Assembly (NCBI RefSeq): GCF_019966545.1
Contig: NZ_JAIMIC010000013.1
Coordinates: 35,348-99,347, forward strand
DNA length: 64,000 bases
Source: Heliomarina baculiformis
Lineage (GTDB): Bacteria > Pseudomonadota > Alphaproteobacteria > Rhodobacterales > Rhodobacteraceae
Direction: 5' to 3'
Shown: piece by piece, positions 47,951 to 55,818 of the stretch
How positions within the stretch are numbered: the stretch's first letter is position 1
Layout of the letters: each line of letters begins with the position of its first letter
The notes under the pieces: model-generated
Told to the model about the DNA's origin: nothing
What the model saw: only the letters and a program-made list of their open reading frames with translations
The model's database searches: none
Program-made: the position numbers and the translations under genes

Positions 47951-48438
47951 GCGTTACCATGTCCGCTGAAGGGCCGTGATGCCCACCAGAAGGCAATCAG
48001 CGGGATTACGATCCATTGCAGTACCGGCGACAACCCTGCATCGAGGACCGGAATGATCGGCATCAGGTCCGAATAGGCCCAAGCCGCGCGGATCACGATG
48101 TTGAGCCATTCACTGAACAGCGTATATCCCAAACCGAACAATATTGTCAGGACGGTCACCGATCGTCGTGTCGGCGCCACGAAGGGCCAGCCGCGGCCGG
48201 TCAGCATCAAGGCAAGCATCAGCGCGCTCATGGCAATCAGGATGTCGCCACCCGTGCAATGAACCGCGGCGAAGGCGATCTCACCCCAGGTGCCCTCGTT
48301 CCAGATCGTGTAGAGCGGCATGTGGGCGAACTCCCAGATCAGATTAGCCGGGATGATCACCGAAAAATACCGACGCAGGGCTGTCAGTGAAATTCCGTCT
48401 GTCGAGGACAGCCTGACGCCAGTCGCGGTGACACTCAT
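47947..48438 (-). CDS. Unknown membrane protein in SCO-CcdA operon
   Basis: A 163-residue protein with four hydrophobic segments. E-F-A-H-M-P-L-Y-T-I-W and V-H-C-T-G-G-D-I-L-I-A have the look of conserved sites with His and Cys. I do not recognise the family. ATG 48438 overlaps the SCO stop (ATGA) and the stop overlaps the ccdA start, so it is tightly coupled to both. Confidence 0.8.
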   Translation of the reverse strand: MSVTATGVRLSSTDGISLTALRRYFSVIIPANLIWEFAHMPLYTIWNEGTWGEIAFAAVHCTGGDILIAMSALMLALMLTGRGWPFVAPTRRSVTVLTILFGLGYTLFSEWLNIVIRAAWAYSDLMPIIPVLDAGLSPVLQWIVIPLIAFWWASRPFSGHGNA

Positions 48439-49139
48439 TGAAACACCCCTGTCACCCGGTCCCACCAACTGCGTTCCCGGCGTCGATGCTGGGCATTGTT
48501 GATCAACTCGCTGACATAGAGGATCAGATTCACATTCTTGAAATCCATGCCATGGAACTTTGCGGCAAACCGCCCGCCGATATCCACGACATGGGTGACC
48601 GCACCGTGCATCATCATGTCGCTGTCGGCGGTCGTGGTGAACTCGAGCCCATAGTCCCGCGCCACAAGGCGCGTCGCGTCGTCGCTCTGATCGGGCCGTT
48701 TGGTCAGAATGACCCAGTTGCTCGGATCGAGCCCATGCCGGTCCGCGTAGTCGCGCAGAACGTCCGGCGTGTCATTCACGGGATCGGTCGTGATCGAGAT
48801 GAATTGCACCAGATCGCTCATCGGCCCGTCGTTGATCGAAGCCTGGACCGCCGCGATCTTTTCCGCATGGAGCGGGCAGAGATCCGGGCAGTTGGCGTAG
48901 ATGAAATGCAGGATGACGACCTTGTCGCTGAAATCCGCCAAGCGCACAGGATTGCCCTCCGCATCCTGCAACTCGAAATCCGGGGCCTGTGCTGCGTCGA
49001 TGGCCTGGAAGTATGGCTCCATCTCGAACATCCGCGCATCCAGATTTTCACCCGGATGATCGGCGGAGGCCGGAAAGGAGATCGTGGCCGCAAATGTCGC
49101 CAAGGCGGCGCGCCGGGTCAGATAGACAATCAACTGCAT
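48435..49139 (-). CDS. SCO1/SenC-family copper chaperone/thiol oxidoreductase
   Basis: A 234-residue exported protein with a signal peptide (residues 1-26), a thioredoxin fold with C-P-D-L-C-P (CxxxC) and the distal His in M-M-H-G-A-V-T-H-V-V-D, the Cu-binding set of SCO proteins. SCO proteins deliver copper to cytochrome c oxidase or maintain its thiols. ATG 49139 overlaps the stop of the upstream gene; the longer frame to 49370 is antisense noise. The C-terminal hydrophobic-basic tail may anchor it. Confidence 0.93.
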   Translation of the reverse strand: MQLIVYLTRRAALATFAATISFPASADHPGENLDARMFEMEPYFQAIDAAQAPDFELQDAEGNPVRLADFSDKVVILHFIYANCPDLCPLHAEKIAAVQASINDGPMSDLVQFISITTDPVNDTPDVLRDYADRHGLDPSNWVILTKRPDQSDDATRLVARDYGLEFTTTADSDMMMHGAVTHVVDIGGRFAAKFHGMDFKNVNLILYVSELINNAQHRRRERSWWDRVTGVFQ

Positions 49140-49429
49140 CACCTTTCGGATTGATGGGGCTTGCCACCACCCGCATCGTCGCATTTCCCGCCAGACCCGC
49201 CCTTCATGCACAGACCAAGCCCGCACATCGCGGCACAGGGTGCCAGCGAAACCAAGACAGGCGCGAGACCGATCGCGGTGAGCCATCCCCAGTTCAGCGC
49301 CATGCCGCCGCCCATAACGGTTGCCGCACCGACGAACAGCAGTCGTCTGCGCGTCAACCACCGAGGCCAATTGCCTGCGCTTTCGATGTCGGCGGCACCC
49401 GCATCGTTGGAAGATGATATGTCGGTCAT
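49139..49429 (-). CDS. Small Cys-containing membrane protein
   Basis: A 96-residue protein with a hydrophobic helix pair (residues about 30-45 and 48-72) and a conserved-looking A-P-C-A-A-M-C-G-L-G-L-C-M segment followed by a Gly/Lys-rich tail with one more Cys. Function unknown; the membrane-embedded Cys and Met residues suggest metal handling. AGGA precedes the ATG. It is coupled to SCO by ATGA overlap. Confidence 0.75.
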   Translation of the reverse strand: MTDISSSNDAGAADIESAGNWPRWLTRRRLLFVGAATVMGGGMALNWGWLTAIGLAPVLVSLAPCAAMCGLGLCMKGGSGGKCDDAGGGKPHQSER

Positions 49430-49511
49430 CCGGAAAATCCTTCTGAAGTTTGAGTACTGGTCATTCTGATAACTGGGCGGTCAAGGGCGGGCGGCGCTCT
49501 TTCAGGGGCGC

Positions 49512-50024
49512 TTATTCGATAAAGCCTCGCAAGAAGGAGACCATCTCGGGATCATCCCATTCGGCCGGGCCGACCAGTCTCCCAAGCTCCCGCCCCTGCG
49601 CGTCGATCAGGATCGTTGTCGGCAGACCGACGGTGCGCAGCGCGGTCATCGACAGCATGGTCTTGTCGACATACATCTTGAGATTGTTGACACCGATCTC
49701 GTCGTAGAACCGCCGCACGACGGGCGACCCGGCCCTGTCGATGGACAGGGCGACGACCTCGAAACGGTCGCCGCCAAGTTCCGCCTGAAGTGCATCCAGC
49801 GTCGGCATCTCTTCCCGGCAGGGGACGCACCAGGTTGCCCAAACGTTCACGAGGATCACCTTGCCACGAAAATCCTCCATGTCCCCACGGCTGCCGTCCT
49901 CGGTCTCGAAGCGCACATTGATCACCGGCTGCGGCGTGTCGTGCAGTGCGAAGCCTTGCGGCCCGGCAAACGCCGTGCCGACGGACAATGCCCAGACGAG
50001 CAGCGCCGTTTTGAGATATTTCAT
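49512..50024 (-). CDS. TlpA-like periplasmic thioredoxin
   Basis: A 170-residue exported thioredoxin-fold protein with signal peptide (1-20), W-C-V-P-C active site (about 66-70) and G-L-P-T-T cis-Pro loop. It should reduce periplasmic thiols, perhaps of SCO or apocytochromes. Its start overlaps the stop of the DsbE-like gene. Confidence 0.92.
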   Translation of the reverse strand: MKYLKTALLVWALSVGTAFAGPQGFALHDTPQPVINVRFETEDGSRGDMEDFRGKVILVNVWATWCVPCREEMPTLDALQAELGGDRFEVVALSIDRAGSPVVRRFYDEIGVNNLKMYVDKTMLSMTALRTVGLPTTILIDAQGRELGRLVGPAEWDDPEMVSFLRGFIE

Positions 50025-50617
50025 GGCGTTGGCTCCTTGCCAGCTTGGGTTTTCAGATCACGGACGATCGGCAAAAGGGTTTCCTCCAGAATCGCTCGCG
50101 TGATGGGGCCGACATGGCGGTAGGCAATGGTGCCGTCGGACGTGATGACATAGGTTTCGGGCACGCCGTAAACGCCCCATTCGATGCCAGCACGTCCGTC
50201 GATGTCGGCCCCGATGCGCGCGTAGGGATCGCCCAATTCGTCGAGCCAGGCGCGCGCCTGCTCGGGTGGGTCCTTGTAGTTGATCCCGTAGAGCGGCACC
50301 TCACCGGTGGCGCTCAGCTCCATGAACAGCGGGTGTTCGGCCCGACAGGGCACACACCACGAGGCAAAGACGTTCACCAGCGAGACATGGCCGATCAGGT
50401 CCTGCGTCGAAAGACCTTCCTCGCGGCGGAGCACCGGAGCAAGCGCAAACTCCGGCACAGGTTTGTCGAGAAGCGCCGATGGCAAGTCGTCGCCGCCCCT
50501 GAAAAGCCCCCAGCCGAACAAGACCATGAGGGCAAAAGCTATCAGCGGCACCAGCACAAACCCGGAGATCCTGCGCCGCGGTACGGGGTCGATTTTGCTG
50601 ACGACCTCTTGCGTCAT
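50021..50617 (-). CDS. DsbE/CcmG-type thiol:disulfide interchange protein
   Basis: A 198-residue membrane-anchored thioredoxin: N-terminal helix (about 20-40), W-C-V-P-C (about 91-95), and G-V-P-E-T with the acidic CcmG groove (G-V-Y-G-V-P-E). CcmG-type proteins reduce the CxxCH of apocytochromes before haem attachment. Here it follows a cytochrome c gene (overlap ATGA), implying a dedicated maturation partner. Confidence 0.92.
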   Translation of the reverse strand: MTQEVVSKIDPVPRRRISGFVLVPLIAFALMVLFGWGLFRGGDDLPSALLDKPVPEFALAPVLRREEGLSTQDLIGHVSLVNVFASWCVPCRAEHPLFMELSATGEVPLYGINYKDPPEQARAWLDELGDPYARIGADIDGRAGIEWGVYGVPETYVITSDGTIAYRHVGPITRAILEETLLPIVRDLKTQAGKEPTP

Positions 50618-51039
50618 GGCTGCACCTGCTCATCCGCAAGGGTACGGCTTTCCTGCGAAGCGCGGATCCGATCGGGCCATGTGCTCTTGATGTAATCGAT
50701 GATCGCCGTGATCTCTTCATCCGTCAGCACCTCCTTGAAACCGGGCATGTCGCTTTCATAGCCATTCCCGACAATCGCCGCCGTTCCGCGCTTCACGATG
50801 TCCAAAAGCACGCGGTCCGTATGGTGCCAAGTATGGCCCGAGGCGTCATGCGGCGGGGCAGGCAACCGGCCGTTCGGCAATCTGGAGCGCCAATCGGGCT
50901 GCCCCTCCAGGTTTGCGCCATGGCAACTGGCGCAATTCTCCTGATAAAGGCGTTCGCCCGCGAGCGAGTCATCCTGCGCCAAAACGGGCAAGACCGTTGC
51001 AGCCAGCAAAAGTGCTGCGAGCCTAATGGTAATTTTCAT
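50614..51039 (-). CDS. Cytochrome c paired with multicopper oxidase 2
   Basis: A 141-residue exported cytochrome c, haem site C-A-S-C-H (36-40), with the same LEGQPDWRS, H-T-W-H-H and MPGF landmarks as the cytochrome at 39867-40343. A signal peptide (1-21) precedes. Its start overlaps the stop of the 46-residue gene before it. Confidence 0.92.
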   Translation of the reverse strand: MKITIRLAALLLAATVLPVLAQDDSLAGERLYQENCASCHGANLEGQPDWRSRLPNGRLPAPPHDASGHTWHHTDRVLLDIVKRGTAAIVGNGYESDMPGFKEVLTDEEITAIIDYIKSTWPDRIRASQESRTLADEQVQP

Positions 51040-51176
51040 GTCGCTTGTGCCTTCTTCTGGCTATCCAAATACAACGAGAGTGCGACTATCGATGCCACGA
51101 CAAGCAGGACGGACGCCCCCAGACCAATCCCCATCGACAACAGGCCGTCGCCGTTGCTGTCGCCCTCATTCCGCAT
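51036..51176 (-). CDS. Single-helix mini-protein (46 aa)
   Basis: ATG 51176 to TGA 51036 encodes a 46-residue protein: a polar N-terminus (RNEGDSNGDG), one membrane helix (residues about 14-37) and a basic tail. The stop overlaps the cytochrome start (ATGA), the same coupling as its neighbours, which supports it. The ribosome site is weak. Possibly a small subunit or anchor for the cytochrome; unknown. Confidence 0.6.
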   Translation of the reverse strand: MRNEGDSNGDGLLSMGIGLGASVLLVVASIVALSLYLDSQKKAQAT

Positions 51177-51188
51177 CTTGGCGCATTT

Positions 51189-51332
51189 CTATTTTCCGCT
51201 GTCCGAGCGGATGTATTTGACCAAGGCGATTGCCGCGAGCACCAGCACCGCCACGATGAGTAACCAAACCAGTCCCATCGCGATCATCATGCCGCCACCC
51301 ATCATTCCACCATCCATCATCATGCACTTCAT
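51189..51332 (-). CDS. Met-rich single-helix mini-protein (47 aa)
   Basis: ATG 51332 to TAG 51189 encodes 47 residues beginning M-K-C-M-M-M-D-G-G-M-M-G-G-G-M-M, then a membrane helix (18-38) and a charged end. AGGG lies about ten bases upstream. The Met cluster plus Cys is a plausible Cu(I) site at the membrane face. It lies 12 bases before the other mini-gene and 57 bases after DUF411. Confidence 0.65.
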   Translation of the reverse strand: MKCMMMDGGMMGGGMMIAMGLVWLLIVAVLVLAAIALVKYIRSDSGK

Positions 51333-51389
51333 CCTTTGTTTTCCCTTGAAACCGGTCAGGCACGGGATCGCACCAGACCGCGCAATTGA

Positions 51390-51845
51390 TCATTCGACCG
51401 CATAGACGGTCGGGTTCACACCTTCTTCGACGGTGTAAATCTTGAACGGTTCCTGCTTCGCACCCCCCATACCCGGCGATCCCAACGGCATGCCGGGAAG
51501 TGTCAGGCCGACAATGTCCGGGCGCTCATCAAGCAACTTGTTGACGACATTGACCGGCACATGACCGCTGACGACGTAGTCTTCCAGAAAGGTCGTATGG
51601 CAGCCCTGAAAATCGTCCGGGATACCTGCATCACGGCTGATCTGAGCCAGATCGTGGGTCGGCTTCACCTCGACTGTGAAGCCATTCTCGCGCAGGTAGT
51701 CCGCATAGCTCTCGCAGCATCCGCATTGCGGGTTCTTGTAGAGCGTGGCCTCTTGCGCTGCGGCAGGCGCGGCATTCAGGCTCATTGCAAGTATAGCGGC
51801 AGCACCTGCGGTGCCAAGATTGGCAAGTCCAATTAGTTTCTTCAT
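51390..51845 (-). CDS. DUF411 periplasmic metal-binding protein
   Basis: A 151-residue exported protein: signal peptide (1-30), then Y-K-N-P-Q-C-G-C-C-E-S-Y (thioredoxin-like Cys set) and G-C-H-T-T-F-L-E-D-Y-V-V-S-G-H-V-P, the DUF411 hallmarks. Family members are found with copper oxidases and are presumed copper-binding. ATG 51845 follows AGGAAAG; the frame limit 51914 overlaps the oxidase. It lies 40 bases after the oxidase stop. Confidence 0.92.
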   Translation of the reverse strand: MKKLIGLANLGTAGAAAILAMSLNAAPAAAQEATLYKNPQCGCCESYADYLRENGFTVEVKPTHDLAQISRDAGIPDDFQGCHTTFLEDYVVSGHVPVNVVNKLLDERPDIVGLTLPGMPLGSPGMGGAKQEPFKIYTVEEGVNPTVYAVE

Positions 51846-51885
51846 CGGTTCTTTCCTTTCGTGGTGATCGTTACGTGAGATTGTT

Positions 51886-53325
51886 TCAGGTTTTGGTCGT
51901 GCCAGGATCGACACGTATGATGCCCATCATGCCGGCCGCCTGGTGCTCCAGGATGTGACAATGGAACATCCAGTCTCCCGGATTGTCCGCCACGAAGGCG
52001 ATCTCGACCCGTTCCTCGGGCGCCATCAGGACGGTGTCCTGCCATTCGCGGTGCCGTGTCGGTTGCCCGTTCCGTGTGATCACACGGAACGAATGTCCAT
52101 GAAAATGCATCGGGTGATGCCACGCGGTGCGATTGTCCATCTGCAGCACATGCGACGTGCCCTGCGGCAGGACCAGCAAGGGATCCATCATGTGCCCCGT
52201 TGCTGCTTTGCCGTTGATGAACCACATGTTGCCTTCGCGCATCTGCTCCATCATGGACCCCATGCCGCCGCCCATCATCATCTGCCCCATCATGCCGCCG
52301 TTGAAGACGATCTGATGCCGCGCAGCCGACGCCATATCCGGTTCGGCCAGCGGGTTGGGCGACAGGTCCATCGACCAATCCGGCACACTGTCCCGCAGCC
52401 TGTCAGGCCCGTAGGCGAGATCGACCAGACGGTATTCCAGATCCCTGTAGAAGACATCGGTGACGGTCACGCTCTCTCCGGGCTTGCCGGTCATGTCGAT
52501 CACCAGATCGACACGCATGGCCGGGCCGACCACCACGGCGTCACTGTCTGGTGCATGAGGTGCCACGGGTTGACCGTCCAGAGCGACCACGACCGGCGCA
52601 AGCCCCCCGAAATCCAGCCCGAATATCCGGGCATTGGCTGCGTTGACCAACCTCAGGCGGATGCGTTCTCCGGATCGCACGGCGATGCGGTCCGGTATCT
52701 GGCCGTTGATGGTCACGGAATTGCCGATACGCCCGCCGTGCGCGGCGTCGTGCCGACTTCCGAAATCTGTCGCAATCTGTCCGTCGCCGGTCATCCGCCA
52801 GTCATCGAGCATCCAGGTCAGATCGCGATCTACGCGGATCGGGTTTGCTTCCTCGACGATCAGCGGCCCGTAAAGCCCGCGTCCGACCTGTTCGGAACTG
52901 CGTTGGTGCGGGTGATACCAGAACGTGCCAGCATCCAGTGCATCGAATTCATAGAGAAAATCGCCACCGACGGGGATCGGGTCCTGTGTTAGGAACGGCA
53001 CACCATCCATCGCATTGGGTGTGCGAATGCCATGCCAGTGGACCGTCGTCCCCTCATTTAGCCCATTCCGGGCCAGAACCCGAATTCGGTCTCCCTGCCG
53101 CACCCGGATCTCGGGGCCGGGGAGGGATCCATTGTAGCTCCAGACGTCGGTAGAGCCGTAGGGTGCCGGTCGCAGGGCGGCTTGTCCGGCCGCAGCGCGT
53201 AGCAAGAATGGGTCCTCTGTCGGACCTGCCATCGCTACTCGAGCCGGTGACAGAGCGGATATGGCCGTGAAAGCGGCACCGGTGCGCAGCACGTGCCGTC
53301 GTGAAATCAGTCTGTTGAGGGTCAT
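51886..53325 (-). CDS. Multicopper oxidase (CutO/CueO-like) 2, Tat-exported
   Basis: A 479-residue multicopper oxidase with Tat signal (S-R-R-H-V-L-R-T-G), HWHGIRTPNAMDG (about residue 99), W-Y-H-P-H-Q-R (about 138), H-H-P-M-H-F-H-G-H near 410 and H-C-H-I-L-E-H near the C-terminus. A Met-rich insert (GQMMMGGGMGSMMEQM, about 347-363) is typical of cuprous oxidases such as CueO. I take ATG 53325, eight bases after AAGG, over GTG 53328. It follows the CutF-like gene, as in the cutFO arrangement of Rhodobacter. Confidence 0.94.
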   Translation of the reverse strand: MTLNRLISRRHVLRTGAAFTAISALSPARVAMAGPTEDPFLLRAAAGQAALRPAPYGSTDVWSYNGSLPGPEIRVRQGDRIRVLARNGLNEGTTVHWHGIRTPNAMDGVPFLTQDPIPVGGDFLYEFDALDAGTFWYHPHQRSSEQVGRGLYGPLIVEEANPIRVDRDLTWMLDDWRMTGDGQIATDFGSRHDAAHGGRIGNSVTINGQIPDRIAVRSGERIRLRLVNAANARIFGLDFGGLAPVVVALDGQPVAPHAPDSDAVVVGPAMRVDLVIDMTGKPGESVTVTDVFYRDLEYRLVDLAYGPDRLRDSVPDWSMDLSPNPLAEPDMASAARHQIVFNGGMMGQMMMGGGMGSMMEQMREGNMWFINGKAATGHMMDPLLVLPQGTSHVLQMDNRTAWHHPMHFHGHSFRVITRNGQPTRHREWQDTVLMAPEERVEIAFVADNPGDWMFHCHILEHQAAGMMGIIRVDPGTTKT

Positions 53326-53415
53326 CACTTCTGCCTTGATCTGAAGGGGTCGCGCTCAGCCAGCTTCGGCCAAGGCAACGGTCAGGCCCCGCAATAAGCT
53401 AGGCCGTTATCAGGT

Positions 53416-53769
53416 TCAGACAGGCAGCTTGGGAGGGAATGGATCAAGCGAGGGAATCGCGCCAATCGGGATCACAGGTCCCGCGACCGGGATGACAACA
53501 CCGAAGGCCATCTCAAGCGTCATCGCTGACGTACGAGCTACGATACCGGCCGAACTTCCCGCGCCACATGGGACCGTACACCCACCCTCGCAGGATATCC
53601 CGTCAGCAAATCCGATCGGATCGCATCCGCCGCAATGGTCGTCCGCGCTTTCGGCGCCCACCATCTGAACCATTGCTGCCTCAGCCGCATTCGCTGCCGA
53701 TACATCCGGCGCAACCACGGCACCGAAGCTCAATGCAAGAATCAAAATGAGGCGAAAAACGCGGATCAT
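53416..53769 (-). CDS. CutF-like exported Cys-rich leader protein
   Basis: A 117-residue protein: signal peptide (1-29), a Cys block C-G-G-C...C-E-G-G-C...C (six Cys within about 25 residues), and a proline-rich C-terminus (IPSLDPFPPKLPV). Signal peptide, Cys motif and Pro-rich end, placed just before a multicopper oxidase gene, match CutF of Rhodobacter capsulatus, whose nascent chain controls cutO translation by copper. Similarity is in layout, not detailed sequence. ATG 53769 lies at the predicted transcript start, so the mRNA may be leaderless; TTG 53784 would fall inside the promoter. Confidence 0.7.
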   Translation of the reverse strand: MIRVFRLILILALSFGAVVAPDVSAANAAEAAMVQMVGAESADDHCGGCDPIGFADGISCEGGCTVPCGAGSSAGIVARTSAMTLEMAFGVVIPVAGPVIPIGAIPSLDPFPPKLPV

Positions 53770-53775
53770 GCAATT

Positions 53776-53806
53776 CTTATGCAAGCTTCCAGTAGGGGGA
53801 GGTCAA
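53776..53806 (-). promoter_or_regulatory. CueR-type promoter of the CutF-like/oxidase operon
   Basis: Minus-strand TTGACC, 19-base spacer with CTCC...GGAAG-like dyad, then CATAAG. The predicted start of transcription is at or within a few bases of the ATG at 53769. Confidence 0.75.
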
Positions 53807-53938
53807 GAAGTATCCTGTAACATAGGCGTGACATTGCCACGTGGGTACTCACTGATTGGCCAACGGATGCCCGAGGTTGGTTTCAGGGGAAAATCTGAGG
53901 CGAGACTGCGGACTCATCCAAGGTCTGTTTCGGAGCCA

Positions 53939-53974
53939 GGCAGCCACCCGCATCTTTTCATGCGGATGGCTGCC
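53939..53974 (-). terminator. Long hairpin ending the HupE/anchor transcript
   Basis: Fifteen-base arms with one mismatch (GGCAGCC...GCAT) and a six-base loop, six bases past the stop of the anchor gene. It separates the nickel/cobalt-type block from the copper operon. No strong T-run follows. Confidence 0.7.
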
Positions 53975-53980
53975 CTTGTG

Positions 53981-54604
53981 TCAACTTGCGTCTTTGAATT
54001 CGGTGTATTGGCCGCGCACCTGGACAGTCACGGTTGCGGGCTGGCTGTCCCGATTCCGCCAGAACCATCCGTGTTCGCCGTCAAATGCCGCGATGATCTC
54101 GCCCTCGTCGCCGGTCGAACCGCGGCCCTTTTCATAGGTCACCGACTGACCGCCGCCGTGGCCGTGCATGTCGAAATTCACCCGACCGCCATCGACCAGC
54201 ATTCGGTATTCCACTGTCTGGCCCTCTTCCATGACCAGCTTCCACTCGGCGCTGTCGCCGGGTGCCAGCGTAAAGGTGGTTTCGTCGCGCCAGACTTCGG
54301 CCTCCTGTGCATGTGCCGTGCCGACAAAGAGTCCAAAGATATCGTTCATAAGGCTCGACTGCTCTTCGGCTTCGATCTCCAACAGCCTGTCGGCTTCGGC
54401 CTCCTCCGCAAGCTGGGCTTTGATCTCCCCCATCTCGCTCAGCCCGAGAACCCCGCCGATCCCGGTCGGGTCGATGTTGTATTCGGCAGGCAGCACGACG
54501 GTCACAAGGATCGCAACGGCGCTGGCCGCCGCAATGGCAGTGGAACGGATAAGCTGCGCGGAGCTGGGAAGCTCATCAAGGCTCGGTTTTTTTGCGTTAA
54601 ACAT
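53981..54604 (-). CDS. Transmembrane anchor protein next to HupE
   Basis: A 207-residue protein with one N-terminal membrane helix (residues about 20-40), a Glu/Ala-rich coiled stretch (60-83), and a periplasmic beta-sandwich-like domain ending the chain (FDMHGHGGG near 145). It belongs to the group annotated as transmembrane anchor proteins that always accompany HupE. Function unproven. AGGAG is six bases before ATG. It lies 17 bases after hupE. Confidence 0.82.
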   Translation of the reverse strand: MFNAKKPSLDELPSSAQLIRSTAIAAASAVAILVTVVLPAEYNIDPTGIGGVLGLSEMGEIKAQLAEEAEADRLLEIEAEEQSSLMNDIFGLFVGTAHAQEAEVWRDETTFTLAPGDSAEWKLVMEEGQTVEYRMLVDGGRVNFDMHGHGGGQSVTYEKGRGSTGDEGEIIAAFDGEHGWFWRNRDSQPATVTVQVRGQYTEFKDAS

Positions 54605-54621
54605 TTTGGTCTCCTAACTTC

Positions 54622-55350
54622 TCAGGTGGCTACGAAGTAGCCGGTGATTTGCAGGCCCATGAGGATGAATCCCATGGACATCATGACGACGTTGGCGGTG
54701 TAGGCTTGGCGGAAGAAGTTTGGGGATTTCCGCCAGAATCCCATGACGATGAGGATCACGGCAAGCGCCATGATCTGGCCAAGCTCGACGCCCACGTTGA
54801 ACGCCAGAAGATTGGCCAGCAGCCCGTCCGAAGCGATTTCATACTCTAGGATTTTCGTGGCCAGGCCCGTGCCGTGGAAAAAGCCGAAGATCAACGTTGC
54901 GGCCTTAGTGTTCGGCTGGAACCCGAACCAGCGCTGATACGCCCCGAGATTGTCGAGCGCCTTGTAGACGACCGAAAGGCCGATGATCGCGTCGATGATG
55001 TAGGCGTTGATGCCCCAGCCGAACCAGACACCGGCCAGCATAGTGGACGAGTGCCCGAGGGCGAAGAAGCTGACGTAGACGCCGACATCCTTCATCTTGT
55101 AGAGGAAGAAGACGACGCCGAGCAGGAACAGGATGTGGTCGTATCCCGTCACCATGTGTTTGGCGCCGAGATACATGAAGGGAATGATGTTGATCCCCCA
55201 GATTTCTTGGATGTAGCCCGCGTCACCTTCGGTGACATTGTGGGCAAACGCGTGGCTTGCACTCAGAACGAGTGCCGACAGCGTTATTAAGGACAGGATC
55301 ACGATCCGGCGTATGCCGGGATCGGTCCAGCCCCGGTGGACTATATTCAT
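54622..55350 (-). CDS. hupE: HupE/UreJ-family metal permease
   Basis: A 242-residue protein with a signal peptide ending A-F-A-H, then six helices including the H-M-V-T-G-Y-D-H-I-L-F-L motif (about 65-76), A-L-G-H-S-S-T and F-G-F-F-H-G-T-G-L-A. HupE/UreJ proteins move nickel or cobalt; the acidic/His motif binds the ion. GGAG precedes ATG. Co-transcribed with the His-rich exported protein and the anchor gene. Confidence 0.9.
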   Translation of the reverse strand: MNIVHRGWTDPGIRRIVILSLITLSALVLSASHAFAHNVTEGDAGYIQEIWGINIIPFMYLGAKHMVTGYDHILFLLGVVFFLYKMKDVGVYVSFFALGHSSTMLAGVWFGWGINAYIIDAIIGLSVVYKALDNLGAYQRWFGFQPNTKAATLIFGFFHGTGLATKILEYEIASDGLLANLLAFNVGVELGQIMALAVILIVMGFWRKSPNFFRQAYTANVVMMSMGFILMGLQITGYFVAT

Positions 55351-55410
55351 GGATTTGACTCCGCATATGTGTTGATGATCGAATGCAGCGCGCTGTTGGC
55401 ACGCAGTCGG

Positions 55411-55767
55411 TCAGACGCGCGGAGGTCGTTCGATTTGGTATGTCTGTAAGGTGTTCGACGTGGCCGACCTCAAAGGCCATGCGGCTCTGTAAATATCGAG
55501 CGGGTGCGGCGATCGGTCGGGGCCAGGCACAACCGCCTGACTGTGATCGTGATCGACGCTGTCATGGTTGTGTCCATGCATGGCCCAGGCAAGGTCTTCT
55601 TCCAGTCCATGCGAATGACCGTGCTCAGCAATCATTTCTGCGTGCTCTTGGAGGACGCTGAAGACTGAGGACGCGTGCGAGGTTGCGGGCACCACAGACC
55701 AGAGAAGTACGGCTAAACATAAGAGTGTCGCAAACGCGGCGTTTACAACTGTCCTCAAGGTTTCCAT
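55411..55767 (-). CDS. Exported His-rich protein
   Basis: A 118-residue protein with signal peptide (1-32, ending S-H-A) and a His-rich body (AEHGHSHGLEE...HGHNHDSVDHDHSQ). It resembles periplasmic nickel/cobalt-binding proteins such as those in rcn/cnr systems, though no family is assigned. ATG 55767 is chosen because it begins the signal peptide; the frame also allows ATG 55815, only four bases from the operator. Confidence 0.7.
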   Translation of the reverse strand: METLRTVVNAAFATLLCLAVLLWSVVPATSHASSVFSVLQEHAEMIAEHGHSHGLEEDLAWAMHGHNHDSVDHDHSQAVVPGPDRSPHPLDIYRAAWPLRSATSNTLQTYQIERPPRV

Positions 55768-55818
55768 AGGTTCTGCCCGTCTGCCCGTCTCTAGCGTGGT
55801 GCGTCGTGGCACCATCTT

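Noticed and set aside
48497..48506. Palindrome GTTGATCAAC
   Set aside because: It lies within the SCO coding sequence and is short enough to be chance.
49453..49490. TTGACC with 19-base spacing upstream of the small Cys membrane protein
   Set aside because: The spacer lacks the TTCC/GGAA dyad and the -10 is poor, so it was not counted among the CueR promoters.
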